Positions 37,089 through 49,000 of a DNA stretch of 64,000 bases are shown in pieces (the first letter of the stretch is position 1; each line of letters begins with the position of its first letter). Origin of the DNA: Sanderia malayensis (lineage: Eukaryota; Cnidaria; Scyphozoa; Semaeostomeae; Pelagiidae); contig RQOL01000876.1 in the NCBI GenBank assembly GCA_013076295.1, positions 4,216,001-4,280,000 of the forward strand, written 5' to 3'. The position numbers were made by a program, and so were the translations under genes. Below the pieces are notes generated by a model that saw only the letters and a program-made list of their open reading frames with translations, was not told the DNA's origin and made no database searches.

Positions 37089-40000
37089 ATGATGTATCAT
37101 AGTACTTATCGATGGCTTCCTGTGCTTCTTTTGATCCTGCTGGCTGTTATTGCAGGCAAGTGTAACCTATTGCTCTCTTTCTCCAAATGCTATTTGCTAT
37201 GCACTGATTGACATGGAACAGCAATCTCTAAGCACTACTTGCTGATGAATAGCAAGGGAGCAACGATAGATTCTTGAGGAACCACCCACGCTCTTTCTCT
37301 TTAATCAGATTATAGACTGCAATTTCGCATACCACTTCCATCACCTTGATTGCAATAATCTTTTATAACATGTTATCATTACATTATATTATTATATTTT
37401 GAAATATTATTTTTTAGATTTTTCATGTGCTTCCAAGAGACACAAGACAATATCAGAAAAACATAGAAATGAGAACAAGCCTACGAAAAGAGACTTTGTT
37501 AGTCTATTTAATGGAGAAAATTTCGGCAATTCTGAGGAAGAATTCACACCTACCTTGTCTTCCAATCAGCAATTGTATTCTGAAGTGGGAAATACTAGGT
37601 CAGATAATGCCCAGCCGGTCGAAGCAGACCAAGCTTCATACTCTGATCTTGGTGGTGAGTGATAGATTCATCTGTAACCCTTTAAATATGAATGTGAATC
37701 TATGGAAGTTTCTTGGATTTGGAAATAAACATCATTTCACCCCAATTGCTTCATAATACTATTCACATCCAGGTTGCAAAATTCCTGATACAACAATATA
37801 ATTTATTGGTTGTTTCAAATTTCATTATGTCATAATTTCAGTTTGCATTTTTACACATGACGTAGGTATTGCCTTTACAGTAAAATCCCAGTAGCTTGAA
37901 GCAATTTGAAATCTCTTCTTTCCCTCGATAACTCGAACATTCGTTCACTCGAACCATTTCCATCGGTCCCTCCCTTGGAGGTTGGAGTTATCGGGATTTT
38001 GCTGTATATTGCTCAGATGTATTCTCGCATCTCATCTGGCTTTGTTACCGTAGTGAGTCCGTTTGGCGATGCCCAAGTTCCAACAATAAGCAGCAACGAC
38101 TACAAGATTGCTTACAGCGATGGCCTTCCCGTTCCCCAGTCTCGACATGCGTCGAGCAGCAGTAGTACCCACCTGTTGACGTACGATGTGCCATCTGATC
38201 CTCTGGATGAAAGCAATTCCAACACTGTGAAGATTGCAGATCCCTTTGCAAGCAAGAAGCTTTTCAAAGACGCTGGCTTCTCACACGGAACCGGTCAATT
38301 CTCCAACGTTGTCAATAGTATTTTGATTGACAAAGCATTGAACAGTCAGGCCGATAAAGAGTTCGCTAAGGAGCTGAGGCTACTGACAAAAGAGTTTGCT
38401 GAAACCGAGAAAGAGGATGCCAACAATGCTGATGCTAGTGGTAAACAGAAATGCCATCCAGATGCGAAGTCCATCTTTGCAAACTGCAAGAAGAAGAGAA
38501 GCGCTGTTTGCTCTCCCGAGGGTAATGTTTTAATGTTTTATGATATTTTCAAGGTCATAATCCAAACTTTGGCATCAATTGATTCATGATGATGAATCAT
38601 GGAATTTTTCAAGACAATGCTAGCATTTTATTTCTTTTCACATGTCCTTGGTTATTGCCCTTGTTTTGATGTTTATCTGACTGAGCTGCGTTTTCGTTTT
38701 TAAATGCAGATCGAGATACATTCTATCGGAATGCACTGAACATCCACAATCTCTTTCGAAAAATTCACGGAGTTCCAGATATGGTTTTGAATGCCAAGCT
38801 GAACAAAGATGCCCAAGAGTATGCCGAGCATTTGGCACAGCAAGCCTCCTCGGACCATTCGCTAAGGGAGGACAGACCAGGCCAGGGTGAGAATATTGCT
38901 GTTGGATGTACGTCTGCTGGATCGGAGCTAAGGGCACGAGAAGCCGTCTCGCAATGGTATGTACACGCATGGATAGAATGGATGCGCTTTGACAATAGAT
39001 TGTATCTAGATATTGTTGTTGCTTGATCATACCAGTCGCGTATGGAATATACTTGTACACGTTTTCATCTTTTCCAGGTACAGCAAAGCATGTGAGAAAG
39101 GATTCGAATTCACTGGCTACAAGAAGGGCGTGGAACCGTTTGCCCAACTTGTTTGGAAAGCGACAAATTTTCTTGGCATGGGTAAAGCTGTCTCCAAACG
39201 TAATGACAACCTGTGCACGTATATTGTTGCCAGGTATTCCCCAGAAGGAGACAAGAGCACGTTTGATGATAATGTCCTCAAGGGCACCTTTTCCAGGGAC
39301 AGTATTTGTAACGTTTCTTGTGTGGTAAAGGAAGTGGTGCCAAAAGCTACAGGTATGTTCCTTGATCACATCAACGCCGATTCTTTCATTGAATCACCTC
39401 TATCTCAATTAGCTATTTGCTTACTTGGTTAGGTATTATCTGGGTTTGTTGTATTGTTTTGCAGACACACATCACAAGATCGTGTAGTAATGAATGCCTT
39501 TCTTTGCCTTGCCTTGGTTCCTCACACTTTGATCCGTGAGGATTCCTATGTAGTTTTGACAACCAGCCGTCTCTGTCTTGTAGGTTCCGAGTCTGGTGCA
39601 CAAATTGGCCATGAAAATGCAGATAATGACAACACTGATCAGCAAAACAACACTTCACAAATACCGCCAAATGAAAATCCAAAAGTTGAAGACAACTCGT
39701 CTTTGTCAGCTTCTAAACAGATTGAACAAATCCCAGTGAAGCAAAACATCACAGAGAAAGCTTCATCTACGGGCAACGTAATCTCGAACTTGAATATTGA
39801 CAAACATCTGCAGCAGACTGCGAATGCGAGTTCGAGTCTCAAGCCAAGTGAGAGCGTTGTTGTTGCTAATCAATCTGAACCGAGTCACACTTTGAATCAG
39901 CAACTGAAAGGTACTCAATCAAACGATAATCCGTCGTCTACACATGCCTCAAATACGTCGGATGATAATAGCAACAGAGTGGTTCAGAGTGGAACTGTTG

Positions 40001-43000
40001 GCCAGGAAGGTGCCACAGCTACCACTGTTGCTGCAGTAAATAAGGAGTCAGGATCGAAGCCTCCCACGGTGATAAATATAGCCTTTCCAAAAGGTTTAGA
40101 AACGGCGAATAATGCACCGATTAGAATCGTATTGGATGATAAAGCTTTGAAGGATTCGTCGAATCTGATTCAGCCGGCAAATTTCAAACCTGTCGTAGCT
40201 TTTACTGGGAAGGATAAACAGATAGTAACTGATCAAGAAAAATATTTTGACAACTGTGAGCGAAATGAACGATTTGATGAAGGTAATGCGGTGGAAAAAG
40301 GATCGAAATTAATGGTACCTTTGGAAAGTGCCGGAAATGTTAACATAGGTTTGGATGAGAAAGATAGTGGCACATCGATGACTGAAGGGTTTTCAAGAGA
40401 AGTGAACAGTGCTGAGGGAAGCAAGGAATTTACTATGGATAGTGTGAATGGACATCTTGAAAAGCCAGCTGCGGCAATTACTGGAAGCTCATCTGCTCCG
40501 AATACCATGATGGTTGGGAATATGGGTGCAGATAGGAATGGTGGCTCACAGGGACCAGTATCCCGGAATATGTTCCAGGATAGGAAAGGAACTAATTTCA
40601 AAAACCGTGCTGATACTGAAACCTATTTGAAAATAGCCACCAAGCTAATGCACACGAATGGAGATGCATCGCAAGGTGATGTTTTCTTGCCGAAACAACT
40701 TGAGAAAGGTGAATCGACTGCATTTGTCAGTGCACACAAACAAGCTGATTATGGCTTCACAGATACCGAAGTTAAGAAAGAACAAAATCTTACTGATTTA
40801 CTAGCTGCTGTTACGAAACAGATTGGCGACCGAGAGAATTCTACTACAACTGAATTGAGTGCTGATAGCAAAGAGAAACAGAAAGCTGGGAAGCTTCGAT
40901 TTTTAAAACACGCGAGCGAAGGAAGCGATGGAACTACCGGTGATAAATCTGCTGCCCAGGGTTCAGAAGAGAAGAGCGCAGCATCTGTTGTTATTCATGA
41001 AAACCTCGCTTTGAATAATGCTGCGCCAGATCGTGTAAAGGGTTCAATTGGTAGCCTTGCCAGAAAAGCAGATTCAAGACACGATGATGCACCGAAAGAG
41101 CTGAAGAGCGTGGAATATAAAGAGGATCTTAAAGGCATTCATAAGATAGTTGAACAAAGACAAGATGATAAAGACGGTAATAGTCAGTCAACTGAAAGTA
41201 CTGGTGTGAAGGATATATTCTCTGGAATAGAAGCAAGCACTATGAAGGAAACTGAACCGATTCATGGCTTTGATAAGGATAACAAAGAGATTCAGCATGG
41301 TGTTAATGAGGATTTGACTAAGAATAAGAACTTTTTCAAAGTTATTCACAGTGAGTTTAAAAATTACGAGCCTGAAAAGCAGTCTGCAAAGCTTTCGTCA
41401 CAGGAGATGAAGTCAAGTCACAAAAGTCATGCTGCCACGTTTAACAGTGCCAAAAGTTCCAGTGTAGAGAAACAGCACAGTGAAGAATATCCAGTTAATA
41501 ATAAGAATTTTCTTGAAACTGAAAGACAAACGTCTGAAAGGAAAGTAACTCAAGGATACTCAGGTGGGAAGGTTGAAGATTTGGCGAAGGCAGATGGAAG
41601 TAGAGGACATAATGATAGAACAAGTATGTTGGATAAAACTATCGATGATTCAAATGGAAATCGTGGCAACGCCAAGGTTGCAGAGTCTGGAGGGAAAGAT
41701 ATTGGTGCAGTGACGAATTTTAAGGCCAACAGCCATTATACTACCAAAGATGAATCATTGGCATTGCATCACGAGAAGTCGAATAGGCATGCTGGTGATG
41801 AAAGCCGAGGTAACGAGCGTATTGATAATGCCAAGGAAGCATTACTGCCTGATAATTCTGCCTCTGCTACCTCTCAGCAGAAGAACGTTGCGAGCAGCGA
41901 TGAGCATCACAAGATTCATGGCAGCGAGCATGTAGACGGGTTGACGGATAATAATCGAATCAACGAAGAGGGTAAAAGTAACAAGGCATTTTCGAAGAGC
42001 GATGGAGATCTGCTCCAAACAAGCAAGCAGTTTAGAGAAGGCCATGCAGAATCGATGAGCAAACCTGTAAGCGATGCTGTTGTTAAGAATGTAAGCAAGG
42101 AACCAGCTGCAAAGGATGCTTCTTATCGTTTAGACATACCAGTGAAAGACCTTGAAACCAATCACGAGTCTTACAAGAACGTTGCCAACATGCTAAGAGA
42201 TGAGCATCATAATACTAGGGATGACAAGACAGCAACAATCAATGTTGGAAGTGGGTTTATAAATATTCGATATGATAAACCAAGTATTGCGACGAGCAAG
42301 CATGAGGTAGCATCGAAAGACAAATCTAATGGCAGTTCCATAGCATCGCAAAGCCTGTACGGAGAAAGATTTAACAACAATTTGCATCAGGTGGCATCGG
42401 GGAGTAATGGTATTTCCAATGCTTTTAAGATGGGTAGCGATGCTATGGATAATGCAAGAACTGATCAAAAAGGTCATGATAGTCCTGATGCAAAGCAGGA
42501 TAATTACCACCCCGGTCAGCATCGTAGCTTGGAAACAGTTGCGAAAGATTCAGGCGGTCAACATTCGTTTACTCCTGTTATAAATCGCCATAATAATCAC
42601 CACTATGTCATTCAGATTCAACCCACTCATCCATCTGGAGGAGTTGCTTTGCACTCTGTCGAACGCAGCAATGATGACAATCAAGAGATGATGCAGCCGC
42701 CTGCATTGGAAGGAAAGCTGAAGGCATTAACAGGTGATGTGTCACAGAGGCTTGCAGAAGGAAAGCAAGACGTGGGTGTGGAAGGAAAGCAGAGTGTGGC
42801 AACTGGAAGACTTGCGGGTGGAGTAAAAAGTGATCAACGATCTGCAAGTGAAAACAATCAAGGATCAACAGCAGAGAGCACTCAACGATCTGCAGATGAA
42901 AGCAATCAACGACCAACAGCAAGCAATAATCAAGAAATAGCAGCAGTAAATAATAAACGACCAGCGACAGAGAACAATAAACAATCTTCAGGTGAAAGCA

Positions 43001-46000
43001 AGCAACGACCAACAACAGAAAGTAATAAAAAAATAGCAGCAGAGAACAATCAACAGCATGCAGATGAAAGCAATCAACGACCAACAGCAGACAATAATCA
43101 ACAAATAGCAGCAGTAAGTAATAAACAACCAGCCACAGAGAACAATCAACGATCTGCAGGCGAGAGCAATCAACGACTATCGCCAGAGAGCAATCAACAA
43201 CATGCAGATGAAAATATTAAGCGACCAGCAGTAGAAAGTAATACTGAGCCGGTAACTGCAGGACATCTCCAGTCAGAAGTAGAGAAAAAGCCTGCAGCTA
43301 AGGTGAATGAATTCTACTCTAATCAGAAAGCATCAAACAATCGGGATATTCTACAAGAAGATTTGATGAAAACAAATTCTGAAGAAATGAACCAAGGAGA
43401 CGCAACTAGTCAGTTATCTAAAAATATGCCTAAAGATACCGAGTTGACTGGAAACGTACAGAATATATCTAAAAGTGACAGCTTGGATGTCAAGGCAAAT
43501 GATGGTATTGATTTTGTCAAAGTAGACAAGAACTGGTCTCCAATAACGACAGCAGATGCCAATTCAAAGAGTGGTTCTTCTGGTGCTAACAAAGAGAAAG
43601 ACCATAGAAATGTGAATGTAAATGGTCATTTAAGTTCTACCCCTAAGCAAATGAAAGAAGATGGGCAAGAGTTATCAATGACTCATTCTAATGAAGCACA
43701 GCGTCCAAAAGAGTCGCAAGTAAGCAGTATGGGTCGTATGAGTTCAGATACGGCTTCGCATGGCAATTATGGTAAGAAATATATGGGTAGCAAGCAAGCT
43801 AGATTTAATGAGGCCGCAGATAAAGTCTCATTTTCTACTCGCCCTCGGCCACTGCGTGCACAAGCACAGACAGCTTCATCAGAACTTAACAGACAAAATG
43901 CAGTAGGGGGGACGCTTTACAAACATCCAGGCTTGGAAGCTTGGCAAGACGATAAGGAATTGGAAGCGAGTTATGCACTAGAAAGCAATATGGATCATTC
44001 GACGATGCAGTTCATGCATGATCCTGGGTTTAAGGACCTGACACCAATGATTGCCAACTCCGATAAGGCTGCATCGGACGCTGCCATTGCTGCCACCAAG
44101 ATTATGAGCAAGGGTCTTGGGGAGAGCGATGAATTCGACGTGACAGCGAAAATGAGGTCACCCGGTGCTGAAAGCAGTGGGTCTTCTAAGACGGACGGTA
44201 AAGATGTGAAGGATTTGAATGCCGAAGCCGCTGATTTTTTCAACATAGAAACGAGCTCACAACACAAGAACTTTGTCAGTGGCAGTAAGGATGAACAGTT
44301 GAGTCAGCAACTACTAAATCAAGACAAACTTGCGCAAGACTTTGTGGATTGCAAGTATGATTGCCCCAATTCGAATACTGAGTTGGAAAGGAAATTTACG
44401 AATGATGAGCGTGGAAAACCTGAGGATATGCACTCTGTCGAAGGGTCCAATGCTCACCCAAGTTTCAAGATGTTTGCAACTGAATACCCGCATAGTGGTA
44501 GGTCTGATTGGCACTCATCTGTCACAGGCTCGAGACACAATGTCCACGTAATATCAAGTCATCGGAAGACAATGTCCAAGATATTCATTCCTGAAGAAGG
44601 TACGTGTTTATACATGTGTCCTCCTTATACTCCCAGGTGCTTTGCACATAGGTATTTCATCCCCAATAGTAGCTGATATTTGAGTTCTTTCCTCTTTTAA
44701 AGCCTTGGTACATTTCCGAAGAGACATGACGAAAGAGCACAATCGGTACAGAAGCATTCATTCGGCACCATCTGTCAGACTGAGCACACTGCTCAGCAAA
44801 GACAGTCAACGTTATGCTGATGAGCTGGCCATGCGTGGCTCTGTCCTCCATTCGCCTCAGATTGATCGTCCAAACGTTGGAGAAAGCATCGAGAAATTGT
44901 GTACGAAAAATGGAGGCATGCCCTCTGCCGCTGAGCTATTGAAGAGATGGTATGCTTTTTTGTCTGATTTGCAGTAAATACGTAAAAACCCATGTACAAG
45001 AATAAATGGATTAGGGACAGTCAGGTTGATATTTCTGGTTAAAGTAATAGGAGAAACAATGGCCTATTGTGCTTGAACAATAAGCTGGATGCAGAATTTG
45101 CAGTCTTATTTATTTGTTTTTACTCTTTTTTGCTTTATTTCAGAATTGCATCATGTTTAGGCTGTCATGAGCGTTGATTACATTAGGGTTTTATTGTTTT
45201 AGTGGAAGTTATTTCCTCTTTGGGAAAAGATTAGATTGTTCCAGAGATTGACTGTTCCATGCTTTGGGATTTTTCAACAGCATAACTGATAGATATATTC
45301 AATTGTTTCTTTCTGCGCAGGTACAATGAAGTGTGCAAACCAGGATATGACTTTGATAAGCGTGGCAAGCAGGCGGGTACTGGACACTTCACCCAGCTTG
45401 TCTGGAAAGAGACGAAGAAGATTGGGATTGGCTTGGCGGCAAGCAAAGATCAGTCTGGCAATGTGTGCTCGTATGTTGTGGCTCGGTACTACAAGGCCGG
45501 CAATCGTTTGGGATCGATAGGACGCAATGTGAAACGAGGATCATTTCAGAGCTGTGCTGGGCACAAATACAAGTCTGCTAGATGGAGCGAGGCGATGCTA
45601 AACTGGCAAAAGTATCATGCTAAAATGCAACAGGGACGGAAAGCCAGGCCAAGTAAGCCAATTCAGTTTGCTGCTCCAGGAGCAAAGCATTTCACGACGC
45701 ATCAAAAGGAATTTGTGTTGCCAAAAAAGTTTGCATATCAACGGCATTCGAAGGGGTATGCAGGTGAATTCGAATTTGCAACGGCCGCACGGCCGCATGC
45801 TACGACTCGGAAACACTCATCTAAAAGCAAGGCCACTCGAAAGGAGCAAGGTGTATATGAAAACAGGAAAGAGCCGACTGCTGCTCAGCACAATATTGCT
45901 TCTCTCAGGACAGCAAGTGTAACAGATACAGAAGATAATAATATCGGCAGTAATTCGCCAACAATTGGTTCTACTGCATCGACTTCCAATTTCTTTCGCG

Positions 46001-49000
46001 GCGAAACTAAAGGTATGACGAATGGCAGAGAGCTGGTCAAATTGGGTGGATTTCATCTGATCAGTATGTCAAATCCTGATGATTTTGCATCGAAGTCGAG
46101 TTCTACGTTAGGTAGTGAATTCGAGGTGCCTTCTTTGCCAGAGCAGCAGGCAAGCCTGGAGAGTCCAAAGCTGGCTCAAGATGAGTCACTGCACGTGAAA
46201 AACCCACACGATTACTTCAAAAAGCAAGAAACCAAACATTCGAGGCCATCTGAACAGCATGCGCTCGTTGAATCGTTTGATGCTGATGCTAATGATGAAT
46301 TCGAAGTTGCGACTGGGTTTTCAAAGATGAAATCAAAACATTTTCAGAAAGATGGAGGTGTAACGGGCCATGACGGTTCTAGCATTCATAAAGTATCAGG
46401 TCATGCAGCTATGCAGAATGAACAAAGGTTTAGTGGAAGCAGTAGCAGCAGCATAAAGCCGATTAAATCGATGTATTACCACGCTAAATCCAAGAGTAAG
46501 CCTACCAGTTTTCAGAATCATCACAGCAAACCGAAAACAGATTACAACGAAGTAAAGCCAACGTCATCAGATCATTATAGCAAACCGAAAACAGATTACA
46601 ATGCTGGTAGCTACAAGCAGAGACATACAAAACATCCAGCTGAAAAAATGCACGGATCAAAGGCAGTTGCTGGCTTTAGTGATCACAAACAGAAACAACT
46701 TGTGAATACAACTGTGTCAAATTACCACCCGCTGGCGGATGTGAAAGAAATGGAACATCAGAATTTTGTGGGACATCAGAGATTAACTGGCTCTACTACT
46801 ACTCACACCGTACAGACTTCTACTCCTTTTGCTGATCTTGGTTCGCAATTGGCTACTCCTATGGTGGATCACAATAAACAATTGGCTACTCCTATTGTTG
46901 ATCACAATGAACAATTGGCTACTCCTATTGTTAATGATAATGAACAATTGGCTACTCCCATTGTTGATCACAATGAACAATTAGCAGGTCATAATTTACT
47001 GCACGCAGATCACGACGACGCCTTGCCCTCAGCTTCTAACTTTCATCAAGGAGACTTCAACGAAAATACTCTTGCACATCTTCAAGAGCACCTTACCACT
47101 AACACACCTACTGCCCAACAGCAAAATGGTCAGGTAATAACGATAAAAAATGACAATAATAATAATGCTCAACAATCCTTTCACAATAATCTTGCTGAGG
47201 GTCTTTCTCGAAACATGAATGCCGACCATGGCTACCTAGCTGGCATTAATGCAGCATTGGACTATGGCATGACACTGGACAAGTCGATGCTGGGAGAACC
47301 AAGTGCTACAGTTCCAATAGAAGAGAAGCTGATGTCAGAGATGCGGGGCTCGGATGATAATGCTGCTTTACCTAAACAGTTCAATGCGAAGGCTAAGGCG
47401 ATTGAGATGGAGACTGCTAGACTGGAGGCCATGATTTCAAGAGAGGGCAGTAAGATCGAGGCAAATATGTTGCGAAACAACGCAAAGCAGAATCTGGCAG
47501 CTAAGCAAGGACTTGGTTTGGACGACAATGCATTATCTCATGCCACAGAGCATCAATATCAATATGAGAAGCCTGATATTTATGGGGCAGGGGATCTTTA
47601 CGATAGAAGAACCGGGAATGGCAAGAAAATCGGTGACACTCAAACCAATAACAATCTTGATCAATCTAAACATGGTGAGAATGTGTTGGTCAATGAAGAG
47701 GGTGTGCAACACAGCAGTTTTGATTTTAGCAAGACTTCCACTGAGCAGAATGCTCCAATTAAAGATGTTACCAGCAAGCTTGTTTATCCTTCAAGCAAGC
47801 AGAAGAACCTTGCAGGATATCATGGCAGACCTACAGAGATGCAGAAGAACGTTGCAAGGTATCATAGCAGACCTACAGAGATGCAGAAGAACCTTGCAGG
47901 TTATTATGGCAGACCTTCAGACAAGCAGAAGAACCTTGCATATCATCATGGTAGTCCTACAGAGAGCCAGAAGAACCTTGCAGGGCATCATGGCAGACCT
48001 TCAGACAAACAGAAGAACCTTGCATATCATCATGGTAGTCCTACAGAGAGCCAGAAGAACTTTGCAGGGCATCATGGCAGACCTTCAGACAAACAGAAGA
48101 ACCTTGCATATCATCATGGTAGCCCTACAGAGAGCCAGAAGAACCTTGCAGGGTATCATAGCGGACCTTCGGACGCGCAAAAGAGCCCTGCAGACCATCA
48201 TAGCAGACCTACAGAGAAGCAGAAGAACCTTGCAGGGTATCATAGCAGACCCTCAGACAAGCAAAAGAGCGTTGCAGACTATCATAGCAAACCTACGGAG
48301 AGGCAGAAGAACCTTGCAGGGTATCATGGCAGACCATCAGAGAGACAAAAGAACCTTGCAGGGTATCATAGCAGACCTTCAAGCAAGAGTCACAAGGGCC
48401 CTGGTCCTCGGCAGCAAGCTGACAGTCATACAAGATTATCACCAAATAAAGGCAATGGCTATGTCACAACTGGTACCGAGCACAATGCTCCATCTGATGA
48501 GTTGTACAATCATAATAAGAGCAGTTCTTCTTTTGCCGATGATAAGCAGTTGTCGAGTGATTTTACTGAAAGCTCACGCGGAAACAAAGGTACTGAGAAT
48601 ATTGACCATAGCTCTTCCAGTAGAAAGGGTGGTGAGACTGAGGATGAAGCATTTAATCAATTGTATGAAATAGAAAATAAACAAAATAGTGAAGCGAGTA
48701 GCGAAATTCAGCATGAAGGAGGAGGCAAGAACAAGCCTGGTAGTGCGTTGGTGGGAACTGGATTTCAGCAAGGCTTCAGTGATGCACTGGCAAATACTGG
48801 TGACAATGGTTGGGACCAATTTGTAAATGATGTTGCCACTAAGAAGGCTGTATTGTCACGAGCTCCTGAAAGCAGCGAGCCAAGGCGAAGCGATGCTATA
48901 AGTGGCGTTGTCAATGGTGTCAAGAATCATGACACTGACAATCTTGTCAAGAATCATGACACTGGTGATACTAATAGAACTCGTCACTTCGTAATCGACA

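Noticed and set aside
38638..39369. 243-codon minus-strand ORF across CAP1
   Set aside because: Antisense to two well-supported CAP exons and running through their intron; no domain recognised.
39454..39583. 5' extension of the giant linker A exon
   Set aside because: The reading frame is open, but the good phase-1 acceptor at 39582-39583 fits the upstream exon; an earlier acceptor near 39465 would run into TAG in the required phase.
42608..43084. 158-codon minus-strand ORF rich in Leu/Cys/Phe
   Set aside because: Antisense of the Gln/Asn-rich octapeptide array; hydrophobic bias follows directly from the complement of CAA/AAC-rich codons.
47513..48673. 386-codon plus-strand ORF overlapping linker B
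   Set aside because: It is in another frame than the CAP2-linker exon and owes its length to the 42-bp array, which stays open in several frames (RRTLQGIMADLQ-like echo). No start context or splice support.
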